From positions 242,442-306,441 of the forward strand of contig JAOPHQ010004277.1 in assembly GCA_030340625.1 (NCBI GenBank): a stretch of DNA of 64,000 nt, given 5' to 3'. The position numbers and the translations under genes were made by a program. Positions 1 through 9,897 of this stretch are shown piece after piece; within the stretch, counting starts at the first letter, position 1; every line of letters begins with the position of its first letter. The notes under the pieces were generated by a model. It was not told the DNA's origin, did no database searches, and worked only from the letters and a program-made list of their open reading frames with translations. The stretch is from Merluccius polli. Lineage: Eukaryota > Chordata > Actinopteri > Gadiformes > Merlucciidae.

Positions 1-1682
1 CAGCAAGCATTGCAAACCTGTTTCTATACGCGGGTGCTGTGTGCGGAACTGCCGCACCACCTTCTGCACATGGCCTACTTTTATCCCTCTGGCATGAGCA
101 GTGATTGGCTAAAAAGCCAGAGAGGGCAAGGTGAAGCAGAAGCTTGTGACAGTGGTGCTTCATACCACTACAATAGCATTATGAACAGATGGAGAAGGGT
201 GGACATGTGCACTTCATCATTAAAACTTTAAACTTTGTCACATTTACTTCAGCTATTCAATATTTTTTAAACCTCTCATACATTATTACACTTATATTCA
301 CACTTGTTGTTACACTTAATTTAAACTTTCAACCTTGTTGAAACTTCATCACTTAGCTATTTGTTTTAACTCTTACACTTGTGATTTTTTGGTTTGTATG
401 TTTATACTGTTATGCTTACTCCATTCAGACTTTAAACTTTTGAACTGTTTAACTGTTTGAATATTTTCACGAGTTCAGCTATTCAACATCCATTCCATAC
501 ATCTTCAACTATGTTGTTTTATTAAACACATTTGTAACCTCATTTACACTACAGCACTCACTGCATGTTCTACAGGAAATGCATTTTCTAGTTATTAGGT
601 ATTCACAAAATATCTGTGGATACCTATTGTATTTGTAGGGATTATTAGGTATGTACCAGAGGAGACTGGTCCATAGAGGCAGAGGAGGTTGCTACTCATT
701 TTTTGAGAGGCAAGAGGGAAAAATATCAAAATATAAAAAAAGAATAATTGGTTGGAACAAACCATTACCAAATCTGTTTCATTTATAAAATAATTTCTCT
801 TCTTTGGAAAAAAAATCCATTATTGAAACTGATTCAAATCGATTCTTGTAAAACGATGCTGGTTCCTAAACGGCTCAGAAATCGATACTTTAACTTTTAA
901 CTTTTCTATTCTTTTTCATAGAAATGCCATGCCAACAGTTTCTTTTTGAAAAAGTACCAGTTCCAGAACCAATATGACACCTTATTTAAAATAAAGACCA
1001 AACAACTGATTCCATTTTTAATGGTAACTTATTTGGTAAGACATAGGTCTATACTTTTAGCAAAGCGAAAAAGTATAGACCTATTTAAACAAATACAATA
1101 TTCACTGTAGGTTATTTAAAAAATTGTGTCTTTGTTTATAGTTTGTTACATTTTCCATTTGTAATAAGAAATTATAGCATAACATAGTGGCTTTTCAGAC
1201 ATTTTCAACTTTTCCCGCCCTAGCGTTTCAATGTAGTATTATTTTTGGACCACTGTCAAAGACAAACCAGATTGTGTTCCGTTTCCTCAGAGCCTAGCAA
1301 AGAAAGAAAGAAAGAAGCATGATCACTGAGGAGGTCAAGTGAAATTGGCATCATTTTATTTGGGAACAGGCACAAGCTATTTTAATGATGTGCATTGCAT
1401 AGTAATACCATAGTTTGAGTATTGCTTCGCACAAACAAGTATCGGCAGCAGGGGTTGGAGTCGGGGTGGAGCAGGAAGTAGAAGAAAACATTAGGAGGAA
1501 AACCGTGAGTTTATTCATTCATTCACTCCATTCTATAATGGAGACATGAAAGCAGATACAAATTCTTTAGTATGTGTAGAGAAAAGCGAACTGGGTTGGT
1601 AGCCTGACTGGATCACCTGGCGAGTCACGATATGCGGTTTATTCAGGTAGTATACTCAATGCAACTAAAACATAGTACGCAG
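1..1682. other. AT-rich DNA, no gene recognised
   Basis: I see no convincing coding region here. The only open frames are short, with no recognisable domain. The stretch is AT-rich, with a small GAAA run near 1300 and a perfect hairpin at 1043-1084 (listed separately). It ends at the target duplication of the MITE that starts at 1683. Confidence 0.5.
1043..1084. repeat. Perfect 16-bp-arm hairpin
   Basis: The arm ATAGGTCTATACTTTT at 1043-1058 is repeated as its exact reverse complement at 1069-1084, with a 10-base loop. It lies in AT-rich DNA with no adjacent gene. It may be what remains of a small inverted-repeat element. Nothing indicates transcription. Confidence 0.7.
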
Positions 1683-2539
1683 TAGAGTTGAGCCGGATAC
1701 TCGGCTGAAACGAGTATCCGGTACGGATAAAGCACTTTTGCCGAGTACGAGTATTATACGAGTAATACGAGTCAATATCTGTGCTCGGATTGAATGAAAA
1801 TCCTCATTGGGTAGCTGACTGTGTCAGCGTTCTGTGATAGGCTACAGCGCCCCTCCCCTACACAATGCAGATGTGTTGTTGTGTCCCGCTCTGATCACTC
1901 ATACACAGAACAGCTCTCTGTCTCTCCCTCAGTCACTCAGGTTCGCGGGTCGTTTTCCGTTAATGTTTAGGGTTTCTTCAGCTTCAGGTTTGTTATTACT
2001 TAGGTTGGTACTTACTTATGAACCAGTAGAGTTCTGGTAAACGTGGGTTCGTTCAGACGTGGTGCCGACTCGCGTTGCGTCTCTGCCTGTCGGAGATTTT
2101 TTTTTCTTTTTCTTTTTTTAACCGTCATCTGGCTGCCTGGCTCTAACCAGTTTTTTTTTACTTCACGCACGGTGTCCGACACTTTCTTGCTGTATTTCGT
2201 GAAAAAATAAAGCTAGTAGTGGTATAAATATTGGAAATCAAGCTACACACACACATACACACACACACACACACTCTCTCTCCCTCTCCCTGCCGGTCGT
2301 CGGAGTTTTATTTTATTTTTTTTCAATGCTGATGCTGTCCTGTAAATAGTTTTCTAATCAGCAATAAATAATTTCTGATCAACCCATATCAATTGCATGC
2401 TTAAAATAACATACTGGTTAAAACCTCGCTCATTTCAACACAACCCGACCCACTTCCTGGTTAAATCCCGCCCACTTCCGGGTTAGGCCCCGCCCACTCA
2501 GAGTACAGATACAGATAATGCTGTACTCGCTCATCCCTA
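1683..2539. mobile_element. hAT-like non-autonomous element (MITE)
   Basis: An 857-bp element is flanked by a perfect 8-bp duplication, GTACGCAG, at 1675-1682 and 2540-2547. Its ends are imperfect inverted repeats: TAGAGTTGAGC on the left and GCTCATCCCTA on the right. The 8-bp duplication and TAG-type ends are the hallmark of hAT transposition. There is no transposase inside. The interior holds a CA/CT microsatellite at about 2250-2290, T-rich runs and repeated CCCGCCCACTTCC-type boxes near 2440-2500. It was presumably mobilised by a hAT transposase in trans. Confidence 0.75.
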
Positions 2540-2547
2540 GTACGCAG

Positions 2548-2938
2548 ATATAAGTAGTGTCATCAGATTGGCTTTACTTTGGTTGTTCCACCATCCGCCA
2601 TTTCACCACAAATTTGTGGTCCCTTATATTTATGTTGTGCAGCGTCAAGTGTTTAATCAAATTGGAGGTATATCCTTATACTAAATAGTTGTATTGCACG
2701 TTACATGTTACATGTGCTGCTGTAATTTTATGTTTTAGTAAAGCCATACTTTAGAGCATTTTACTTTTGACATGATGGCTGCAGCTGGGCAGCATTAGAG
2801 AGGAAAGCACTCTGCAACCTTTCTGACCACAAGAGGGCAAGAGGATTGCTGTGTAACCGTAATGAGGCACCGGAAAAAAAATAGTGATTCGGTTCAGGTA
2901 GAACAGACCATGTTGCCACCAGTACCACTCGGTTCTCG
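2548..2938. other. Left flank of the provirus, nothing recognised
   Basis: This 391-bp stretch separates the MITE from the provirus. I see no gene or repeat that I recognise. Its last four bases abut GTAC at 2939-2942, the left target-site duplication of the ERV. Confidence 0.5.
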
Positions 2939-2942
2939 GTAC

Positions 2943-3618
2943 TGTTGTTGGAAAATTGGCCCCCTGAAAGAATTGTTGCATTATTGTTATAGAAAGAGGA
3001 ACCAATGGACTATTAAAATACACTCACATAGTGGACAAATGGACTGTCACTGATGAAAGAAAAGGACCTACACACACATGATGGACAAAGTACACGTCTT
3101 TAATGTACAAAACAGGTGACATAAGCAGTACATGTGGCAAACAACACACCTATTTGTGATAAACTGACCCAAATTGCACATATATAGCGGACAAAGTACA
3201 TGACAGTGAATTTGACCCCCCTGTAAAACTAGGAACTGAAACCAGACAGCAGAGAAGGCCGGTGATAAAGACTTCACCCCGATAACCTCCATCTGGAGCA
3301 CCAATAGGGAACTGACCCCTCCTGATAGAGAAGAAGGGGGGGGTCGACACAGGCAGTAAAACTGCTGATTATATAAAGAAAGACCTGGACTTCCTGCATT
3401 GTGCTTATCCGGAGACAAGCCCTAAGCAGGGGTGTCTCAGTTCTCTTGTGAACTTTTAGTACTAATCGGTTAAGTGCCCCTCACACTCTGTGCTCATTTG
3501 ATCAGGTGTTGTAATTTGTAATTGTTGAATAAATCCAGACACATAGGTGAAACCTCCTTCGTTGTATTGGCCTCCTCTCTTTTTTTTCCATCGTCCGTCT
3601 TATTGTTTTTTAACGACA
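2943..3618 (+). repeat. ERV 5' LTR
   Basis: This 676-bp LTR begins TGTTGTTGG and ends TTAACGACA. A TATA box, TATATAAAG, lies at 3370-3378. A polyadenylation signal, AATAAA, is at 3528-3533, about 150 bp downstream, so U3, R and U5 can be placed in the usual order. It matches the LTR at 16813-17488 almost base for base. A related but more divergent LTR stands alone on the minus strand at 28863-29519. Confidence 0.95.
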
Positions 3619-3621
3619 AAT

Positions 3622-3639
3622 TGGTGACCTCGACGCGAT
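3622..3639 (+). promoter_or_regulatory. Primer-binding site, tRNA-Trp type
   Basis: TGGTGACCTCGACGCGAT starts three bases after the 5' LTR. It differs at only two positions from the tRNA-Trp primer site known from Rous sarcoma virus. The CGAGGTC it implies in the tRNA acceptor stem pairs perfectly with the GACCTCG 5' strand of vertebrate tRNA-Trp. The assignment is from remembered tRNA structure, not a search. Confidence 0.75.
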
Positions 3640-3730
3640 ATACATTTTATTGACGGACAAGAGAGGCCAAATCAACCGACCAGGCGGGAGGACGTCCGAC
3701 CCCAAGTGCACCGTCCCAGGCGCCAACTAA

Positions 3731-3740
3731 CCAGGTAAGC
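3731..3740 (+). promoter_or_regulatory. Candidate major splice donor of the ERV
   Basis: CCAG|GTAAGC, with the GT at 3735-3736, is a strong consensus donor about 115 bp after the LTR. Its position fits the donor that would produce the spliced env RNA. No acceptor was pinned down. Confidence 0.5.
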
Positions 3741-4365
3741 AGAACCTGACAAAATAGAAAAGAAAAAGAAAAAACATGTCAAATCTGTATAGGACAATCC
3801 CCGGTAGCACAGGGATTTAAATTAACCATAGGCCCAGTCAAATTAGGGGACGGTGTGACAAAGGGTAAGACTATCCCCGTTTAAGTGAGTTGAATTCAAA
3901 GCATAGAACGTAAACTGAAGAGCGTGAGTGGTGAGGCCCGCGGGTAGAATATAAAACACGTGAGGGCCGAGAGGCATCACGGGGGGGGCCACGGGGGCAT
4001 CGCCGCGGGCGTGTAATTGTAGTATATAGTCCCTGTCGCTGGGACCAACGTCGGGGACGTGCAATCGTCAGAAAACTGCGCGCGGCGCCAACGCCAAAGG
4101 GCGAATAATAGTCAGAAAAACCGTGCTCGAAGCACCAACGTCTCGTACGCGTCAATTAGAATACATAAGATCGTGGGGAAGACCGTTGGTCTTTAGGCGC
4201 AGAAGCCTCCCACCGCACCGTGACGCCGCTTTAGGCGAAAAACGCGCGTTATTAAAGGAGTGGGGTAAGAATATAAATACATATATATATATTAGTATAT
4301 ATATTTATGTATATATAGGTTTATGTGTGTATGTACTTACAAGGTATAGGTGTGTGTAGGTGTGC

Positions 4366-4860
4366 GGAAGTGACGCCGCGGAGAGGGCTGGCTAGTTCTG
4401 ACTGCCAAGTGATTGCGCATGTGCGGAAGTGACGCCGCGGAAGGGGCTGGTTAGTTCTGACTGCCAAGTGATTGCGCATGTGCGGAAGTGACGCCGCGGA
4501 AGGGGCTGGTTAGTTCTGACTGCCAAGGCGCGTCAATCTTAGCTGCTACGTGATTACGTGGGCGGGGGCGTGACGCCGCGGAGAAGGCGGGTTACGTCTG
4601 GCTGCCACGTGATTGCGCACGTATGTATGTGACGCCGCGGAGAAGGCGCATCAATCTTAGCTGCTACGTGATGACGTGGGCGTGACGCCGTGGAGAAGGC
4701 GGGTTATTTCTGGCAGCCACGTGATTGCGCATGTATGAATGTGACACAGCGGAGAAGGCGCGTCAATCATAGCTGCTACGTAGCTGCGTGGGCGTGGGCG
4801 TGACGCCGCGGAGAAGGCGGGTCGTTCCTGGTTACCACGTGATTACGAGTGTGTGTGCGA
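4366..4860 (+). repeat. Eight-copy ~59-bp tandem repeat in the ERV leader
   Basis: Units begin with GTGACGCCGCGG or a close variant near 4371, 4429, 4488, 4570, 4629, 4682, 4741 and 4800. Two subtypes alternate in the second half. One contains GGCGGGTT followed by CCACGTGATTGCGCA, and the other contains GCGTCAATCTTAGCTGC followed by TACGTGATGACGTGG. The units carry E-box (CACGTG), C/EBP-like (ATTGCGCA) and CRE-like (TGACGTGG) words. They could act as an internal enhancer or an RNA signal, but that is inference. A diverged unit recurs near 7065. Confidence 0.85.
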
Positions 4861-4905
4861 CCCCTCGGATATGAGACAGCCAAGTTAAGATAACAACGGC
4901 TGTAA

Positions 4906-5307
4906 ATGATACCGGAGAAAAGGGGCGAATTTATAACGAGTTATTTATATAACAGCGTGCCTATGTCCGTAGCTTGCCCCTGCGTGGGCGGGCGCTCGCG
5001 CGCCAAGTGTATCTGCTGCGCGTGCGCGAGTGCATTCAAGTTATCTGAACGAGAGTTTGAATTGCATATATGCACGTGCGGGTGTGGGAGGGCCTCCGCC
5101 ATATGCTGTGCGTGTGAGCGCGGATGTAGGTTAACTGAGTGTGAATGCATACTACAGACCTGCCCGTGCGGGTGTGTAGGCGTTAAAGTTGTCTGCTCCA
5201 TGTGCATACGTGAATTAAGTCTGTCACCGAATCGTTGTGCGGGTGTGTGTGTTTGCTGTGGGTGCACGTGCGTTGCCGTCCAAGGGGAAGCGTGCACCTC
5301 GAGCTAG
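4906..5307 (+). CDS. Cys-rich leader frame upstream of gag, possible accessory protein
   Basis: An ATG-started frame of 133 codons with 27 cysteines (about 20%), many as CxC, CC and CxCxC. Cys clusters recur every 22-31 residues (codons near 5007, 5099, 5190, 5257), so the protein is an internal repeat. It sits between the splice donor and gag, the same place as orfC in walleye dermal sarcoma virus, though I see no sequence relation. Caution: the DNA is rich in TG and GC steps, which give TGC/TGT codons, and the opposite strand is also open here. A real gene is plausible but unproven. I do not recognise a family. Confidence 0.35.
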   Translation: MIPEKRGEFITSYLYNSVPMSVACPCVGGRSRAKCICCACASAFKLSEREFELHICTCGCGRASAICCACERGCRLTECECILQTCPCGCVGVKVVCSMCIRELSLSPNRCAGVCVCCGCTCVAVQGEACTSS

Positions 5308-5449
5308 GCGGGTGCGTGTGTGTGTCTGTGCATTAAGTGGCAGAGCATCGGGTGTATCCACTGGACGGGCCTGCGCGCGCCGTGTTGTTTGCCGTGCGTG
5401 GGCACGGACTTCTGGGTGTCCCTGGTGCTAGAGTGTGTGTGTGCGAAGC

Positions 5450-5619
5450 TAAATAAAAAAAATATATATATATATATATATAAAATAATAATAAAACTAA
5501 AGAAAAAGGCTAAGCTCAACTAACAGTCCTTTTTGTGCTCTTTCCCCTTTCTTCCCTATCTCTCTCTCTTTCTCTCTCTCTCTCTCCCTCTCTCTCTCTC
5601 CCCCTCTCTCTCAAAAAAA

Positions 5620-5674
<55 letters not shown>

Positions 5675-5799
5675 ATAATAAAACTAAAGAAAAAGGCTAA
5701 GCTCAACTAACAGTCCTTTTTGTGCTCTTTCCCCTTTCTTCCCTATCTCTCTCTCTTTCTCTCTCTCTCTCTCCCTCTCTCTCTCTCCCCCTCTCTCTC

Positions 5800-5884
<85 letters not shown>

Positions 5885-5929
5885 ATAATAAAACTAAAGA
5901 AAAAGGCTAAGCTCAACTAACAGTTCTTT
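5450..5929 (+). repeat. Triplicated AT/CT cassette
   Basis: A unit made of (TA)n, a conserved spacer starting AAAATAATAATAAAAC and ending TCAACTAACAGT, and a CT-rich run then poly-A, occurs three times. The spacers start at about 5482, 5669 and 5879, giving periods of 187 and 210 bp. The period differences come from the lengths of the simple repeats. The third copy runs into the long pyrimidine tract. Confidence 0.9.
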
Positions 5930-5986
5930 TTGTGCTCTTTCCCCTTTCTTCCCTCTCTCTCTCTCTCTCTCTCTCCCTCTCTCTCT

Positions 5987-6024
<38 letters not shown>

Positions 6025-7020
6025 CCCCATCATGCCTCTCTCTATACCTCCCTCTCACCCTCCCACTCGCCCTCACAACCCCATCTATCTCTCTCCCCCC
6101 CATTCTCCTCTGACACCCCTCTCTTCACCTTTCTCTCTCCCTCCCCCTCTCTCACCTTTCTCTCTCCCTCCCTCCTTCTCTCCCGGACCCCCACCTAACT
6201 CTCCCTCCCACTTTCCCTTCTTCCCCCTCTCTACACCTTACTCTTTCCCTCCACCTCTCTCTCCCTATATACCTCCCCCTCTCCCTCCCACTCTCTCTCA
6301 CACCCCCATCTATCTCTCTCCCTCCCATTCTCCCCTCACACCTCTCTCTACACCTTTCTCTCTCCCTTCCCCTATCTCACCTTTCTCTCCCCCTCCCTCT
6401 CTCTCGCCCACACCCCCACTTATCCCTCTCTCTCCCTCCCACTCTCCCCTCATACCTCTCCCTACACCTTTCTCTCTCGCGCCCCCTCTCTCACCTTTCA
6501 CTCTCCTTCCCCTACTCTCCCTCTCACCCCCACCTCTCTCAACACCTTCCCCACTCCCTCCCCCACTGTCACCTTTCTCTCTCCCTCCCCCTCTGCCCCA
6601 CACACCCCCATCTCTCTCTCTCCCTCCCTCCCACTCTCCCCTTATACCTCTCTCCACACCCTTCTCTCTCCTTCCCTCTCTCTCTCTCCGACTCTCCCCT
6701 CACACCTCCCTCTATACCTCCCTCTCTCCCTCCCGCTCTCCCTCACGCCCCCATCTCTCTCTCTCTCTCTCTCTCTCTCCCTCTTCTCTCTCACCCTCCC
6801 ACTCTCCCCTCACGCCACACCCTATACCTCCCCCTCTCCCTCGCACTCTCCCTCACACCCCCATCCACCTCTCTCCCTCTCTCTCTCCCTCCCACTCTCC
6901 CCTCACCCCTCTCCCCATACCTCTCTCTCTTGCCTCCACTCACTATCTCTATCTCTCTCCCTCCCTCTCTAGATCTCTCTGATCCTCCCCCACCCTCTAA
7001 CTCTCTCTCTCTCTCACTTC
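5930..7020 (+). repeat. 1.1-kb pyrimidine tract in the ERV leader
   Basis: The plus strand is almost pure C and T, with rare A, in degenerate units of the type CTCCCACTCTCCCCTCACACC. A 350-codon frame (5930-6982) runs through it, but it encodes only Ser, Pro and Leu low complexity, so I do not call it a gene. The tract could form triplex structure. It lies just upstream of gag. Confidence 0.85.
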
Positions 7021-7191
7021 CCCTGTATGCCCTTTGGCCTCACTGACGGACAGATAAGGAGTGCGTGTGCGACGCCACGAAGAAGGCGGGTAGACACGGT
7101 AGAAGAAAAGAACAAGCAAGTAGTATAAGACAGGTTTTTGTAAAGTAGAACAGAAAGCCACCTAGAAGAGGTAAAGCTGGAGAAAGACAGA

Positions 7192-9877
7192 ATGAAGGTC
7201 CCTCTGACCACCGTAGAGCAGTCTAGACTGGTCGAGGACCATCTCCGTTGGCGACAGCCCCGACAAGGGGAACCGATGGGAAAGAAAGAAGCAGATAAGT
7301 GGGTTAGAAGGCAAAGCAAGTACGTGAAAAGATGGGTAGAGGAGGGATGGGTATCCCGTGATGGCCCATATGGCCGTGCAGAGCTGATAGGGCTAATGCA
7401 CCAGATCCAGGGAGGAATGGCCCAGTGCCAAAAGGCCTTAGATAACGCTGGGCCAGCTCGTCCTGTTAGAAGGATACGGAAGAGACTTAAGCAGTTGGGA
7501 AAGGGGAGGGTTGTAGCTGAATCATACCTCTCCACAGTGTCCGAAAAGGACGACCCCCGCCCAGCCAGCCCTAGTCCCTCTCCCCATCCTGTAACCCCAA
7601 GACCCAGGGAAAAAGAAACCCTGGGGTCCCCTGACGCAGCAACTCCACCTCTTCCCACCGCCCCTAACCCACGTTACCAAGAGCCTGGGAAACCTACTCC
7701 CCCTCCCTACTCGCCTCCCGGCAACTTTTACCCCCCCGAGGCGTCCCCCAATACCCTGTACCCCGCCCTTTCCAACATCACACCCCAGTCCCTTTACCCC
7801 CCCCTTTTCCATGACACCTCCCCGTCCCTATACCCCTCGCTCTACACCGTCACACCCCCTGCCGACCCCGGCTCTCTATGCCTTTCAACCTCCGAACCTA
7901 GACCCCCGGCCCGGTATCTCTCTCTCTCTCCTTTCCGTGCTCACCCTACACCCCCACACCCTCCCTCACTAACCCTGCGCCAACCCCCTCCCCCCGGGGA
8001 GCGCCCCCTACACCCCTGAAGGATCCCCAATCTGCCCCTGGAGGGGGCCCAGTCGGGGGACCCATGATTGACTACTGCGACGTCTACGACTGCGGACCAA
8101 GACCAAAGGTCGAGATGGAGCAACCAGGGCCCGACGCTATCCAAGCCCCTGCCATTGTGGTAGGGGACCCCAGAGAATTTGTCCCGGTAGCCGTAACCTG
8201 GGGAACCCCAGAAGGACCCACCCGAGTGGCCATAGAGGGACCCGGGACCCTACCGGCCCCCCGACCCCAACCGGCCCCCAGGACAAAGAACCCCATGAAC
8301 CCAGAAGAAGGAGCCAATTCCTGGCGGTGCATGGAAAAAGAGGAAGTCAAGGAAGAAGAGGAAGAAACGATGTACCCATTGACAAGTGAAGGCGGACCGG
8401 GGAAATGGAAAAGAGGATGCCATCAGAGCAGAAGAGGCCGACCCTACGACAGAGGTTTGAAAGACATCCCTGGAAACCCCCACAACCTCCCAGGTGAGCC
8501 CTGCCACCCCGACACCCCTCGCCCCCTTAGGAAGACCCTAAGCCTACCCAGAGCCGGGGGGGCCAGGGGGATCCAACCAGTCCAGGGAGCCAGCCCGAGA
8601 TTCTGGACCCCGCCTGGAAGGAGCACCCAGTATAGCGTAGAGGGGGGACGCCAGCTCTCCTCTGACGAAGAAGACGAAAAGCCTGGGAGGCAGCGAGAGA
8701 AGAAGAAGAACTAGACGCAGAGGGCGCGCTCCATATGCCACTGTTGGAATCCGCCACAAGAATTGGAGGAAGATACCAGCCCTGGTCCCATCGAGATATG
8801 AGCGCATTAGTGGAGCAACTCCCCCCCTTGAAAGAAGGGGCCGGAGCCTGGATCCGCAAATTAGAGACAACAACCTCCCAGGACTGATTGGCCCTGGGAG
8901 ACATCCGAGCCCTCATCACCCGATGCGCCGGGGCCGTGACCACCTCCACCGCGGACAGAGGAGCCGGGACCGGGAACCTAGTGGACCGACAGCCGTTTGA
9001 CCCATTCCGGAACCAGTGGTGGGACCTCCTGAAAGAACAGTTTCCCACAAGAGGCACCCGGGGAGGGATCTCCGGGATCCGCTACAAACCAGGCGGAGAG
9101 GGAGGAGCAACCTACCTGAAACGTCTAGAGGACACCTGGGAAGACGTCAATGGATCCCACCCCCACGGGGTAACCAACTCTCTCTTTCGCTCAGAAGTGG
9201 AGCGAACTTTGCCCCAAGAGGTTCAGAAGAAGCTCCAAGACACAGTTGGGCTACGTACCAACGACCACCCTACCTGGGAAGCCCATGTCCTGCACCACCT
9301 AGAACGATATGAAGAAGACCAAACCAAAGAAGCCGAGGACGAAGGAGCATCCCTACGACTACAGCTCGTCAAACTCCAGTTGAAAGAACAGCAAGAGAAG
9401 GAGAGAATCCGAAAAAACAAAGACAGCAAGACTTCCCATCACATGGCCATGGAACTTGTCCCTCAGAAAGAGGAAGGACAACCTGGGACCCCAACTCCCC
9501 CAGTAAGCCTTCCCCCGCCACCACCCCCGCTTCCAGCCATAACCCCGGTTCCCCAATACTACGGCCCACCCATGGTGTATGGGTTTTCAGCAGGAATGTG
9601 GGGTTACCCCCCGGCAGTCGGAGCCCAACCAGGAGACCCAGGGGTAACCCCATCACCCCAAGCTGCCCCAGGAAGAGGAGGGGGCCCCGCAGGAGGAACC
9701 AATAGAACACCCCCTCAAGGAGGAACAAGAGGACGAGGACGAGGGAATGGGCGACCGCCTACAGACCTCACCTGCTTCAACTGCGGAGCCACAGGACACT
9801 TCTTGCGAGAATGCCCCAACCCTTGCAAAAACCCGGGCACAGGAATCTACCCAGCCTGGTGCGAAGATGAAGCATAG
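7192..9877 (+). pseudogene. gag: ERV gag, broken by two frameshifts and a stop
   Basis: Gag is spread over three frames. Part 1 (7192-8019) is the matrix region plus a Pro-rich linker with PPPY and three YPxL motifs. It has no Gly at position 2, so no myristoylation signal. Part 2 (8064-8714) is an acidic and Pro-rich linker. Part 3 (about 8716-9877) is capsid, then a Lys/Glu-rich coiled-coil-like stretch, then a Pro/Gly/Arg-rich tail with one zinc knuckle, CFNCGATGHFLREC, near 9773-9814. Breaks: an indel in C-rich sequence near 7990, a second near 8685, and TGA at 8885-8887 in capsid. The frame ends at TAG 9875-9877. Gag supplies the particle, so this copy cannot make an intact one unless the breaks are assembly errors. 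Confidence 0.9.
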
Positions 9878-9897
9878 GACCCCCCGGAGGGGTCCGG
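9875..9897 (+). promoter_or_regulatory. Gag-Pol UAG readthrough signal with hairpin
   Basis: Gag ends in TAG, and the same frame stays open from 9878 straight into protease. The following bases form a GC-rich stem: GGACCCC and GGGGTCC pair around a CCGGA loop. Gammaretroviruses suppress this UAG with the help of a downstream RNA structure, so the layout supports readthrough rather than frameshifting. A pseudoknot partner in the following G-run is possible but not shown. Confidence 0.75.

Larger units (their letters stand above)
3619..7191 (+). other. ERV leader, 3.6 kb, repeat-filled
   Basis: The stretch between the 5' LTR and gag holds, in order: the primer site, a candidate donor, GC-rich unique sequence, a (TA)n patch near 4270-4310, eight ~59-bp tandem repeats (4366-4860), a Cys-rich frame (4906-5307), a triplicated AT/CT cassette (5450-5930) and a 1.1-kb pyrimidine tract (5930-7020). 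Ordinary gammaretroviral leaders are well under 1 kb. The unit motif of the tandem repeats reappears at about 7065-7090, immediately before gag. The middle therefore looks like expanded material inserted within an ancestral, shorter leader. Confidence 0.8.

Noticed and set aside
3068..3418. Minus-strand open frames within the LTRs (also 16938-17288)
   Set aside because: Present in both LTRs because they are copies. No domain, and antisense to the known LTR signals.
4941..5297. Minus-strand 118-codon frame opposite the Cys-rich frame
   Set aside because: His/Thr/Gln-rich shadow of the TG-rich strand, antisense to the provirus.
5930..6982. 350-codon open frame in the pyrimidine tract
   Set aside because: Only Ser, Pro and Leu from CT/CCT repeats. 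Simple-sequence DNA gives long open frames by chance.
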